Assembly: GCA_007128515.1 (NCBI GenBank)
Contig: SKXI01000218.1
Span: 1 to 13,942 of the forward strand
Reading direction: 5' to 3'
DNA: 13,942 bases
Source of the DNA: Halococcaceae archaeon
GTDB lineage: Archaea; Halobacteriota; Halobacteria; Halobacteriales; Halalkalicoccaceae
The notes beneath the pieces are model-generated. The model worked only from the letters and a program-made list of their open reading frames with translations, made no database searches and had not been told where the DNA came from. Of the stretch, positions 1 through 6,712 are shown in pieces. A program made the position numbers and the translations under genes. The first letter of the stretch is position 1. The number at the start of each line of letters is the position of its first letter.

Positions 1-268
1 AAACAGCCGAATCCGAGTCCACCACTAACCGATTGGAAACCTCGAACCCCCTCCAAATATTACTGACAGTGTTAACCGAACACCGATGATTTCTCTTGCT
101 GATCGCTATAGCTGCCGGAACGTACGCCCGAAACCCTCGAACGGGTCGACCTCCGCCGGATCGACGACCGAGTACCCCACGCCGGGATGACCGGTCCGAG
201 GTCGAAAGAGACGGTGTATCAGTTCGGCGGTCGGAACCTCGCTTCGGGTGGGGAGCAGCGAGGACGGG

Positions 269-786
269 TTACTTCGCCCAGGACTCGACGATCCGACGGG
301 GCGCGTCGAAGAGCAGTTCGGTGAACGCCATCGGCTCGTCGTCCGCACGGATGTGCGAGCGGACACGCTGGCTGAACGTCTCGACGCAGATGACGAGCAC
401 GAGGACGACGACGATCGTCGCCATCATCTCGGTGTAGATGAACAGCCGGCGCTGGTTGTCGAGCACCCAGTCGAGCCCCCAGCGCCGATGATCCCGAGGC
501 CGACGGCGATCCGGACGTCGATCTCGAAGACGGTGAGCGTCCAGGCGATGAAAGGGGTGAACACCTGGCTGAGCATCCCGAACGTGACGGTCTGGGGCTC
601 GTCCGCGCCGGTGGTCTCGGTCGCCTCGATCGGGCCGTCCTCGATCTCCTCGAGCACGTCCGTGAACAGGCGACCGAGGTTGCCGACCGTGTCGGGGTCC
701 GCACCCCGGATGAACGCCTCGTACTGCCGGACGTCGTGCGCCTCGGGTCGTGCGAACGTTCCGCACGGACGAACAGATACCCTCAC
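269..786 (-). pseudogene. phnE: Remnant of a phosphonate-type ABC transporter permease (PhnE-like), 5'-truncated and frameshifted
   Basis: Two minus-strand frames join into one recognisable permease C-terminus. The upstream frame (from about 740 down to 480) reads TVGNLGRLFTDVLEEI, then GPIEATETTGADEPQ (the cytoplasmic EAA-type loop), then FEIDVRIAVGLGIIGAGG. The downstream frame continues LDWVLDNQRRLFIYTEMMA, a hydrophobic segment rich in Val/Ile/Leu, and ends at a TAA at 269-271. PhnE-family permeases are known to have a VLGIVGAGGIG-like motif just before the last membrane segment. The frames meet at a run of five C (476-480 on the plus strand); one extra base there would restore the reading frame. 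The N-terminal half with the first membrane segments is missing: only about 20 bp separate this frame from the stop of the neighbouring phosphatase gene. No binding-protein or ATPase partner is in the window. The frameshift alone could be a sequencing error, but the 5' loss makes a real pseudogene likely. Confidence 0.75.
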
Positions 787-806
787 CGACTACGTAACGC
801 CCGTGA

Positions 807-1607
807 TCAGACCGAGAGGGGCGCACGCGCCGCTTCGAGTACCGCCTCGTGGATCGGCCCGTTCGAGGCGACGATCCCCTCGCTGTCGTGTCGCCAGCGC
901 TCGCCGTGGACGTCCGTTACCCGGCCGCCCGCACGCCGTACGAGGTGGACGCCCGCCACCGTGTCCCACGGGTTCGCGTTTCCCTCGTAGAACACCCCGT
1001 CGATGCCGCCGTCCGCGACCTGCGAGAGCGCCGCCTGTGCGCAGCCGAACCGGCGCATGTCGCCGAACCGCTCGACGATCGCCCCCGCCGCGGCGGTGTA
1101 CTCCGCTCTGTGGTCTCTGTCCCACCACATCGTCGGGATGACGGTACAGCGCTCGGGATCGGTGCGGTCGCTCACGCTCGTCTCGACACCGTTTCGCCGG
1201 GCCGTTTCGCCCGCGACGTACCGATCCCGCAGCGCCGGCATGACGTTCGCCGCTGCGACCGGTTCGCCGTCCACGACGGTCGCGACGCTCGTCGCCCAGA
1301 TCGGGATCTCCCTGACGTAGTTGTTCGTCCCGTCGATCGGATCGACGATCCACGCCGTTCCTTCCTCCGGGACCTCCTCCAGCGCACCCTCCTCCTCGCC
1401 GACGATGGGGTCCTCGGGGAACGCCTCGGTGAGCACCTCGATCACGCGCTCTTGGGCCTCGCGATCGGCCTCGGTGACGACGTCGGTCTTCTCGCCTTTC
1501 GTCTCGACGTCGATCCCCCGACGGAACCGGGAGAGCGCCACGTCGCCGCCCGCACGGGCCGCGCGCTCCGCGACGGCGACCCGGTGTGCGATGGCCTCGT
1601 CGTCCAT
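807..1607 (-). CDS. Inositol monophosphatase family protein (SuhB/archaeal FBPase-like)
   Basis: A 266-residue Mg-dependent sugar-phosphate phosphatase of the inositol monophosphatase superfamily, normal length for the family. Visible motifs are the acidic metal ligands GEEEG (70-74), the hallmark DPIDGT (89-94) and the C-terminal WDTVAG (214-219, family WDxxAG), followed by AGGRVTD. Archaeal members can hydrolyse inositol-1-phosphate and fructose-1,6-bisphosphate, so the physiological substrate cannot be read from sequence; a cytoplasmic role in inositol or gluconeogenic metabolism is the inference. The start is set at MDDEAIAHRV (1607). The frame stays open further upstream, but that extension is Arg-rich, lies in the promoter zone of the divergent HD gene and has no family resemblance. 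The downstream neighbour is the permease remnant, about 20 bp away and unrelated in function. Confidence 0.9.
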   Translation of the reverse strand: MDDEAIAHRVAVAERAARAGGDVALSRFRRGIDVETKGEKTDVVTEADREAQERVIEVLTEAFPEDPIVGEEEGALEEVPEEGTAWIVDPIDGTNNYVREIPIWATSVATVVDGEPVAAANVMPALRDRYVAGETARRNGVETSVSDRTDPERCTVIPTMWWDRDHRAEYTAAAGAIVERFGDMRRFGCAQAALSQVADGGIDGVFYEGNANPWDTVAGVHLVRRAGGRVTDVHGERWRHDSEGIVASNGPIHEAVLEAARAPLSV

Positions 1608-1663
1608 ACCGGAACGCGCTCGGCGAGGGGCATACGCCCTCCGGTTCGCCGACGGCCGACCGG

Positions 1664-1668
1664 TTTTT
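1664..1668 (+). promoter_or_regulatory. TATA-like element for the HD-domain gene
   Basis: A T5 run in the context GGTTTTTGTG lies 25-29 nt before the ATG at 1693. This spacing fits a haloarchaeal TATA box driving a leaderless transcript. The same GTTTTTGT string stands at the same distance before rps8e (6177-6184). The assignment rests on spacing and base composition only. Confidence 0.45.
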
Positions 1669-1692
1669 GTGCGCGCCTCGCAAAACGCGTCC

Positions 1693-2850
1693 ATGCAGGC
1701 GATCAAGGACGCCGTCCACGACTACGTCGACCTCTGTCCGCTCGCCGCGGACCTCCTCGACACCCGTCCCCTCCAGCGGCTTCGCCACGTCCGCCAGCTC
1801 TCCACCGTCGCGCTCGTCTACCCCTCGGCGAACCACACCCGGTTCGAACACTCCCTCGGCGTCTACCACCTCGCACGCGAGGCCGCAGCGCGCCTCGACC
1901 TCGACGAGGAGGACTCACTCCGCGTCCGCGCGGCCGCCCTGCTCCACGACGTCGGTCACGGTCCGTTCGGCCACCAGACCGAACCCGCGATCGAACGCCA
2001 CCTCGGTAGACACCACGACGAGGTAGAGGCGCTGCTCTCGGGGACCGACGTCGCGGACGTGCTGGCCGATCACGGACTCTCGATCCCCGACGTCGCCGAG
2101 ACCGTCTCGGGCGACGCGGAGTACGGCCGACTCGTCTCGGGCGACCTCGACGTCGACCGGATGGACTACCTGGTGAGAGACGCCCACCACACGGGCGTCC
2201 CCTACGGAACGGTCGACCACGGCCGGCTCCTCCGGGCGTTTCGTTACCGCGATGGGGAACTCGTCCTCGCGGAGGGAAACGTCGCGACCGCCGAGAGCGT
2301 GCTCGTCGCCCGGACGCTGATGAACGCGACGGTCTACCGCCACCACGTCTCGCGGATAGCGGGAGCGATGCTCGATCGTGCGTCCGAACGCCTGCTCGAA
2401 GCCGGCTTCGACGCCGAGCGGTTCGCACGGCTCACCGACCACGAACTGCTCGTCGCGTTCGAGGAGAGCGAGGCGGTGGGCGACGTCGCCCGTCGGCTCG
2501 GCGAGCGCGACCTCTACAAACGGGCGGGCTGGTGGACGTGGGAGGAGGTCCCCAGGGAACTCGTCGACAACTCGTATCTCGACGTTCGAACGCTCGAGCG
2601 GAAGGTCGCCGGGCTCGCCGGCGTGGAAGAGAGGGACGTGATCCTCGACAACCCCGGCCGGCCGACGATCCCCGAGTCGGAAGCGAGGGTCGTCGTCGAC
2701 GGCGAGGTCGAGAAGCTCGCCGAACTCTCGACGCTCGTCGCCGGTCTGGACGCCTGTGCACGGGAAGGGTGGCGACTGGGGGTCTACGCACCCGACGAGC
2801 ACGTCGAGGCGGTGAGCGAGGCCGCCGCGACGGTCCTCGACGTCGAGTAG
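1693..2850 (+). CDS. HD-domain metal-dependent phosphohydrolase (COG1078/dGTPase-like)
   Basis: A 385-residue soluble protein of the HD superfamily. The ordered metal-site motifs are visible: HTRFEHS (48-54), LLHDVGHGPFGH (83-94, with the His-Asp pair at 85-86) and the later acidic DLDVDRMDYLVRD (about 151-163). This arrangement matches the YdhJ/dGTP-triphosphohydrolase-like group, whose members cleave (d)NTPs or related phosphoesters; the actual substrate is not deducible. The C-terminal half is the acidic helical region usual in archaeal homologues. The start at 1693 gives MQAIKDAVHDYVDLCPL, a typical family N-terminus, 25-29 nt after a TATA-like T run; the frame is open upstream to 1321, but that part overlaps the phosphatase gene antisense. 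The gene is divergent from the phosphatase gene and converges on the methyltransferase gene with 7 bp between the stops. Confidence 0.9.
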   Translation: MQAIKDAVHDYVDLCPLAADLLDTRPLQRLRHVRQLSTVALVYPSANHTRFEHSLGVYHLAREAAARLDLDEEDSLRVRAAALLHDVGHGPFGHQTEPAIERHLGRHHDEVEALLSGTDVADVLADHGLSIPDVAETVSGDAEYGRLVSGDLDVDRMDYLVRDAHHTGVPYGTVDHGRLLRAFRYRDGELVLAEGNVATAESVLVARTLMNATVYRHHVSRIAGAMLDRASERLLEAGFDAERFARLTDHELLVAFEESEAVGDVARRLGERDLYKRAGWWTWEEVPRELVDNSYLDVRTLERKVAGLAGVEERDVILDNPGRPTIPESEARVVVDGEVEKLAELSTLVAGLDACAREGWRLGVYAPDEHVEAVSEAAATVLDVE

Positions 2851-2857
2851 GTGGCGG

Positions 2858-3616
2858 CTACTCGGGGATCGACGCCCGGAACAGGCGTTTCGGGTTCGCG
2901 AACGACCGCACTCCCTCCGCTCCGTACTCGATCGAAAAGCGCTCGACCGCGCCCTCCGGCGGGTCGGCGAAGCGCCGGACGAGTCGCTCTCGGCGCTCCG
3001 CGGACGTGTCGATGCGTTCCACCCAGTCGTCGTAGGTGAGCGTCTTCGAGAACGAGACGGAGTCAAGCACCTCGAACCCCGCTCGCGAGAGCATCGACCG
3101 CCACTCCGGTACCGAGTACGACCGGACGTGCGTCGGGTCGCGCAGCCGTTCGATCCCGTTGAGAAAGGCGTCGAGAGCGGGGTCGGCGGGCGCGACGTTG
3201 TCCTCGAGAATCAGCGTTCCACCTGGGTGCAACACGCGGGCGGCCTCCGCGACGAACCGGTCGGGCTCCGGGAAGTGGTGGGCGGCGATCCGACAGGTCA
3301 CCGCGTCGAATCCGGTACCGAAGGGGAGCCGTTCGGCGTCCGCGACGACGCCGGCCACCCCCTCGATCCCGTCGGCGGTCGCCGCCATCGCGGGGGCGGC
3401 GTCCGCCGCGACGACCTCCTCGACGCCGTCTCCCGCGAGCGCACGCGCGGTGTGGCCCGCGCCGGTCGCGACGTCGAGCGCTCGGTCCGCCCCACTACCC
3501 CACTCGGCGATCCGGTCGAGGTCCGCTCCCTCCCGGTGGACCCGACTCGCGACGTAGCCCGCCGCCGCGCGGTCGAAGCTGTCGGCCGTCGCTCGTTTCC
3601 CACCCGAACCGGTCAT
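2858..3616 (-). CDS. Class I SAM-dependent methyltransferase (UbiE/MenG-like)
   Basis: A 252-residue cytoplasmic methyltransferase. SAM-binding motif I is ALDVATGAGHTARAL (about 46-60), the acidic residue ending strand 2 is in VVAADAAPAM, and the post-I region reads DAERLPFGTGFDAVTCRIA with AHHFPE, as in UbiE/COQ5-type enzymes. A later VLHPGGTLILEDN segment is also typical. The acceptor substrate is unknown. The ATG (3616-3614) overlaps the pyrF stop in an ATGA, so the gene is probably translationally coupled to pyrF and is the second gene of that minus-strand transcript. Nothing links the chemistry to pyrimidine synthesis, so the pairing may only share expression. The HD gene ends 7 bp beyond its stop on the opposite strand. 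Confidence 0.88.
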   Translation of the reverse strand: MTGSGGKRATADSFDRAAAGYVASRVHREGADLDRIAEWGSGADRALDVATGAGHTARALAGDGVEEVVAADAAPAMAATADGIEGVAGVVADAERLPFGTGFDAVTCRIAAHHFPEPDRFVAEAARVLHPGGTLILEDNVAPADPALDAFLNGIERLRDPTHVRSYSVPEWRSMLSRAGFEVLDSVSFSKTLTYDDWVERIDTSAERRERLVRRFADPPEGAVERFSIEYGAEGVRSFANPKRLFRASIPE

Positions 3617-4476
3617 CGGTACCGGTTCAGACGCTTCTTCAGCCGTTTCGCCGCCTCGCCGGCCGCGCGGTCGAAGCGGTCGCCCTCGCCGGCGTAGATG
3701 ATCCCGCGCGAGGAGTTGACGAGGCCAGTTCCGTGAGAGAGTCCGAACTCGACGGCCGCCTCGGCGTCGCCGCCCTGCGCACCGATGCCCGGTACCAGAA
3801 AGGGGAGGTCGGGCACCTGGTCCCTGAGGCTCTCGAGTTCCTCGGGGGCGGTCGCGCCCACCACGAGTCCGACGTTCCCGTTCGCGTTCCAGAGCTCACA
3901 GAGCGCGGCGACGCGCTCGTAGACCGCCTCGCCGGAGGCGAGTTCGAGGTCCTGGAGGTCCGCTCCCCCTGGGTTCGACGTCCGACAGAGCACGAACACC
4001 CCCTTCTCCGCTCGCGAGAGGAACGGTTCGAGCGAGTCACGGCCCATGTAGGGGTTGACGGTGATGGCGTCCGCCGCGTGGTTGCCGCCACGGGCGTGGC
4101 CGCTGCCACGGGCGTGGCTGCTGCCACGAGCGTGACCGTCGCCACGACCCTCCAGGAGCGTCGCGTACCGTCTCGCCGTGTTGCCGATGTCCGCCCGTTT
4201 CGCGTCGAGGATCACGGGGACGTCCTTCCCGTGTGCGTACGCGATCGTCTCCGTGAGTGCCCGCCAGCCGTCAGGGTCCTCGTAGAAGGCTGCGTTGGGC
4301 TTGTACGCGGCGGCGTGTTCGTGCGTGGCGTCGATTATCCGGCGGTTGAACGCCCATCGGGGGAGGTCGTGACCGGTGAGGTGATCGGGGATCCGGCCTG
4401 GATCCGGGTCGAGGCCGACACAGAGGACGCTGTCGGCCCGCTCGATCCGCTCGCCGAGGCGCTCGAAGAAGTTCAT
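3613..4476 (-). CDS. pyrF: Orotidine-5'-phosphate decarboxylase with an in-frame repeat insertion
   Basis: A 287-residue enzyme that decarboxylates OMP to UMP, the last step of de novo pyrimidine synthesis. The N-terminus MNFFERLGERIERADSV, the substrate segment VGLDPDPG (20-27), the catalytic DAKRADIGN (91-99, Asp-Lys-x-x-Asp charge relay) and the phosphate-binding VPGIGAQGG fit the longer OMPdecase group (PyrF type 2). NSSRGIIYAG closes the barrel. The family usually has Gly where this protein has Ala95 in the catalytic motif. Residues about 110-134 form an extra hydrophilic stretch of hexapeptide repeats (ARGxxH), encoded by 18-bp tandem units, inserted between helix ATLLE and strand ADAITVNPY. 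The frame and all active-site residues are kept, so the enzyme is probably functional. The start is set at ATG 4476; a GTG six bases upstream is in frame but less likely. The methyltransferase gene follows with an ATGA overlap. Confidence 0.93.
   Translation of the reverse strand: MNFFERLGERIERADSVLCVGLDPDPGRIPDHLTGHDLPRWAFNRRIIDATHEHAAAYKPNAAFYEDPDGWRALTETIAYAHGKDVPVILDAKRADIGNTARRYATLLEGRGDGHARGSSHARGSGHARGGNHAADAITVNPYMGRDSLEPFLSRAEKGVFVLCRTSNPGGADLQDLELASGEAVYERVAALCELWNANGNVGLVVGATAPEELESLRDQVPDLPFLVPGIGAQGGDAEAAVEFGLSHGTGLVNSSRGIIYAGEGDRFDRAAGEAAKRLKKRLNRYR
4078..4149. repeat. Four 18-bp tandem units inside pyrF
   Basis: Units run 4078-4095, 4096-4113, 4114-4131 and 4132-4149. On the plus strand the pattern is GTGGCYGCTGCCACGGGC, best preserved in units 2 and 3 and decayed at both ends. 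Each unit boundary forms an inverted repeat, GCCACG-GG-CGTGGC. On the coding (minus) strand the period is six residues, ARGxxH. The unit length is a multiple of three, so the repeat keeps pyrF in frame. Confidence 0.93.
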
Positions 4477-4633
4477 ACCCACGCGACTCGCGGCGGGACC
4501 CTGATACTGTCGACTGTGACTCGGTACGGGTTCTCGTCGTCACGGGGGCCAGGCGAACCGTCACAGAGGGACAGCGACGGTATCGACGGTCCCGTTCGGG
4601 TAGGCTCAAATCCCCTCGGTACGTAGGGCGGCT

Positions 4634-5290
4634 ATGGCAATCGATGCGGTCGTGTTCGACCTCGACTACACCCTCGCGGTGGCCGAGCGTGACCGCCAGA
4701 CGATGCTCGACGAGGCCGCGGCCGCGGCCGGCGCGCCGTCGATCGGTCGCGACGAGTACCACGACGTCCACCTCGCGAACCACTCCCACGAGACCCGCGC
4801 GCCGATCTTCGCCGAACTGATCGGCGGAAGCGAGGGCGACGCCGACCGGGTCGCGACCGCCTACCGGGAGGCGATCGCCGCCTCGCTCACCCCGATCGAC
4901 GGTGCGGAAGCGCTGATCGAGAAGCTCAGAGAGGAGTACCGCGTCGGCCTGCTGACCAACGGCCCGAGCGTCGCCCAGCGGGACAAACTCGCGACGCTCG
5001 GCTGGGAGGGGCTGTTCGACGCGGCGATCGTCACCGGGGAGATCGGGACCGGCAAACCCGACTGTCGGGCGTTCGAGGCGATCTGCGAGGCAGTCTCGGT
5101 CTCACCCACCGAGGCGGTCTACGTCGGCGACGAAGTCAGAACGGACGTCCACGGCGCCCGCGGCGCCGGAATGTACGCGATACAGGTGCTCTATCCCGGC
5201 GGGCCGGCACCCGACACGACGGCGACCGCCCACGTCGAACGCTCGCACCTCCAAAGCGACCTCCCAACGGTCGTCCGGCGGATTACCTAG
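4634..5290 (+). CDS. HAD superfamily hydrolase
   Basis: A 218-residue haloacid-dehalogenase-type phosphatase. Motif I is VVFDLDYT (nucleophile Asp9, Asp11, then Thr13; most relatives read DxDGT, so Tyr in the fourth position is a variant). Motif II is LLTNGP (106-111), the motif III lysine lies in GTGKPD (Lys141), and motif IV is VGDEVRTD (164-171). A helical cap follows motif I, as in subfamily I enzymes related to phosphoglycolate phosphatase and to the archaeal YjjG/TON-type phosphatases. The substrate is unknown. The gene starts 157 bp from the divergent pyrF start. Its TAG stop shares the tetramer CTAG with the stop of the opposing gene. Confidence 0.88.
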   Translation: MAIDAVVFDLDYTLAVAERDRQTMLDEAAAAAGAPSIGRDEYHDVHLANHSHETRAPIFAELIGGSEGDADRVATAYREAIAASLTPIDGAEALIEKLREEYRVGLLTNGPSVAQRDKLATLGWEGLFDAAIVTGEIGTGKPDCRAFEAICEAVSVSPTEAVYVGDEVRTDVHGARGAGMYAIQVLYPGGPAPDTTATAHVERSHLQSDLPTVVRRIT

Positions 5291-5661
5291 GGGGTGACGA
5301 CCGCGGAGAGCACGTCCGTCGCCCGCTTCACCGCCGCTCCACTCTCCACGAAGACGAGCGTCCTGGGGGGTTCGACCGCCTTCGGTCTGACCCGTAGCCC
5401 CACCTCACGCGCCGCGCTCGCTGCACGGTCGGGAGCCGCCCGGAACTCGATCCTGATCCGGTCCGGCTGGACGAAGACGTCCGCGAACGGCTCGTGATCC
5501 CGCTCGATCCGGTAGGCGAACGCACCCTCGGTCGTGGGCACGACGTCGGGATCGGCGTCGGCGAGCGAGAGGAGGGCGAGAGAACCGTCCTCGCGGCCGT
5601 CGATCTCCGAGGCCAACAGCCCTGCGATCCGTTTTCCGTCCGTGATCCGTCGCTCGACCAT
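5287..5661 (-). CDS. Conserved haloarchaeal protein of unknown function
   Basis: A 124-residue acidic protein without membrane segments or motifs I can tie to an activity. It has mixed alpha/beta character: a basic N-terminal helix (VERRITDGKRIAGLLASEI), a middle FADVFVQPDRIRIEFRAAP strand region and a C-terminal FVESGAAVKRATDVLSAV helix. From memory it resembles a small haloarchaeal family catalogued as a DUF (possibly DUF7523), but I cannot confirm the number. Its ATG at 5661 shares one base with the TGA of the DUF2240 gene (TGATG), so it is probably translationally coupled to that gene. The frame is open far upstream, but that stretch would overlap the DUF2240 gene antisense to its real frame. 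The convergent HAD gene overlaps its stop codon. Confidence 0.72.
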   Translation of the reverse strand: MVERRITDGKRIAGLLASEIDGREDGSLALLSLADADPDVVPTTEGAFAYRIERDHEPFADVFVQPDRIRIEFRAAPDRAASAAREVGLRVRPKAVEPPRTLVFVESGAAVKRATDVLSAVVTP

Positions 5662-6119
5662 CAGCGCTCGCGCTCCCCGACGAGGATCTCCCTCGTCATC
5701 CGGATCTCCTCCCCGACGTCGATCCCACGGCGGTGAGCGAACAGGACCGCAGCGGTCTCGAGCGTCACCCCGCGCTCGGCCTGGAGCTCGTTGATACCCG
5801 CGACCGCACGCTGTTTCTCCACGCCGGTAGCGACCAGCGAGTCGAGCACCCGCTCGAAGACCGAGGGCGACGAGAGCAGGTCCTCGTCGGGCGAGAACCC
5901 CTCGGGGATCGTCACCTCGCTCGGCGCGAACGTGATCCGCAGGCCACCGTCGGTGCGTTCGAGCAACCCCTGCCCGACGGCGACGTCGATCAGCCGTTTG
6001 GCCTGATCCGGCGAGAACCAGTCGCGATCGAGCGAGAGCGCGACGACGAACGCGCTCTCCTCTACCGTCTCGGTGCCCGCCCGCTTGTACGGGGCGGCAA
6101 CGGCGACGCGCAGGCTCAT
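5661..6119 (-). CDS. DUF2240 family protein
   Basis: A 152-residue acidic, mostly helical protein. The N-terminal part (about 1-60, with FVVALSLDRDWFSPDQAKRL and LLERTDGGLRITF) looks like a winged-helix fold. A conserved linker, PSEVTIPEGFSPDEDLL, is followed by a helical C-terminal part. This order matches the archaeal DUF2240 family as I know it; no biochemical role is established. It is the first gene of a two-gene minus-strand unit and lies 88 bp from the divergent rps8e. In haloarchaea this family is commonly found beside rps8e, which hints at a translation-linked or housekeeping role, but that is inference. A TATA-like GTTTAGA (6148-6142, minus strand) lies 23-29 nt before the ATG. Confidence 0.8.
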   Translation of the reverse strand: MSLRVAVAAPYKRAGTETVEESAFVVALSLDRDWFSPDQAKRLIDVAVGQGLLERTDGGLRITFAPSEVTIPEGFSPDEDLLSSPSVFERVLDSLVATGVEKQRAVAGINELQAERGVTLETAAVLFAHRRGIDVGEEIRMTREILVGERER

Positions 6120-6141
6120 ACACCGTCTGCGCGTCCCGGGG

Positions 6142-6148
6142 TCTAAAC
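6142..6148 (-). promoter_or_regulatory. TATA-like element for the DUF2240 gene
   Basis: On the minus strand this reads GTTTAGA, 23-29 nt upstream of the ATG at 6119. This is the usual distance for a leaderless haloarchaeal transcript. Confidence 0.4.
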
Positions 6149-6177
6149 GGTTCGTTGTCGGTGCCGAGAACGAGGCG

Positions 6178-6182
6178 TTTTT
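6178..6182 (+). promoter_or_regulatory. TATA-like element for rps8e
   Basis: A T5 run in GCGTTTTTGTAG lies 26-30 nt before the ATG at 6208. It matches the element before the HD gene in both sequence and spacing. The two divergent TATA-like elements (6142-6148 and 6178-6182) sit about 30 bp apart in the 88-bp spacer. Confidence 0.5.
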
Positions 6183-6207
6183 GTAGCCGCCGACACTCTC
6201 TGGCGCT

Positions 6208-6579
6208 ATGAACGATCACGGCCGGTCGATCAGGAAGCGAACCGGGGGGCGACGACGCCCGATCAGAAAGCGCCGAAAGCACCAGCTCGGCGGCCACCCG
6301 ACCGAGACGGTCGTCGGCGAGCCGAAGTTCAAGACGGTGAAAGCCCGCGGCACCACCGAGAAGATCCGCGCGGTCTCGACCGATCTCGTCACGATCGCCA
6401 CCGACGACGGCACCGTTCGCGCGACGATCGAGGACGTCGTCGAGAACCCGGCGAACCCGAACTACGCCCGACGGAACATCATCACGAAGGGCGCGCTCAT
6501 CGAGACGAGCGAGGGGCGTGCGCGCGTGACCTCCCGACCCGGTCAGGACGGACAGGTCAACGCCGTCCTCGAGAACTAG
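6208..6579 (+). CDS. rps8e: Small ribosomal subunit protein eS8 (S8e)
   Basis: A 123-residue archaeal/eukaryotic-type ribosomal protein of normal archaeal length. The Arg/Lys-rich N-terminus (GRSIRKRTGGRRR and the following KRRKHQLGGHPTET) is the S8e signature and is expected to contact rRNA. The segments VKARGTTEKIRAV, NPANPNYARRNIITKGA and the end VTSRPGQDGQVNAVLEN follow the archaeal family consensus. It is the most basic protein in the window, as expected for an rRNA-binding subunit. It is monocistronic here: the following gene is convergent, 122 bp away. Confidence 0.95.
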   Translation: MNDHGRSIRKRTGGRRRPIRKRRKHQLGGHPTETVVGEPKFKTVKARGTTEKIRAVSTDLVTIATDDGTVRATIEDVVENPANPNYARRNIITKGALIETSEGRARVTSRPGQDGQVNAVLEN

Positions 6580-6696
6580 CGCTTCGATTTCTCATAGGGA
6601 GCACCGTAGCCACCCAGGGCTCGGGCACACCCCTCACCGGTGTCGTTCGACGCGTGATCGAGAAACGACGGTATACGATGGGCCCCATCAGTACGG

Positions 6697-6712
6697 ACGG
6701 GTTACGACCCGT
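6697..6712. terminator. Possible short hairpin at the DUF2062 stop codon
   Basis: ACGGGT (6697-6702) and ACCCGT (6707-6712) pair around the loop TACG, covering the TAA of the DUF2062 gene. No T run follows on either strand, so a terminator role is only a guess. The region lies between the convergent rps8e and DUF2062 genes. Confidence 0.2.

Noticed and set aside
96..437. Open frame on the plus strand near the left edge
   Set aside because: It is Arg/Ser/Thr-rich without domain character and overlaps the permease remnant antisense; typical of a GC-rich shadow frame.
790..1869. Long minus-strand frame over the phosphatase gene
   Set aside because: Gly/Arg-rich composition, and the phosphatase motifs are all in the other minus-strand frame (807-1607).
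849..2009. 386-residue plus-strand frame
   Set aside because: Antisense to the phosphatase and out of frame with the HD gene; composition is that of a mirror frame of acidic genes.
1915..3066. 383-residue minus-strand frame opposite the HD gene
   Set aside because: Antisense shadow of an acidic coding sequence, with no motifs; the plus strand has clear HD catalytic motifs.
4078..4149. Repeat array considered as a CRISPR
   Set aside because: Units are contiguous 18-mers without unique spacers and lie in frame inside pyrF.
3733..4626. 297-residue plus-strand frame opposite pyrF, including an Ala/Val/Thr repeat
   Set aside because: The repeat is just the pyrF minisatellite read on the other strand; pyrF has complete active-site motifs.
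4477..4633. Promoters in the pyrF/HAD divergent spacer
   Set aside because: Only weak candidates (GTATCA near 4504-4509, minus strand; CTCAAA near 4605-4610, plus strand); neither is convincing enough to list.
6677..6689. Palindrome GATGGG-C-CCCATC between rps8e and the DUF2062 gene
   Set aside because: Short, without a T run or conserved context; not enough to call a terminator.
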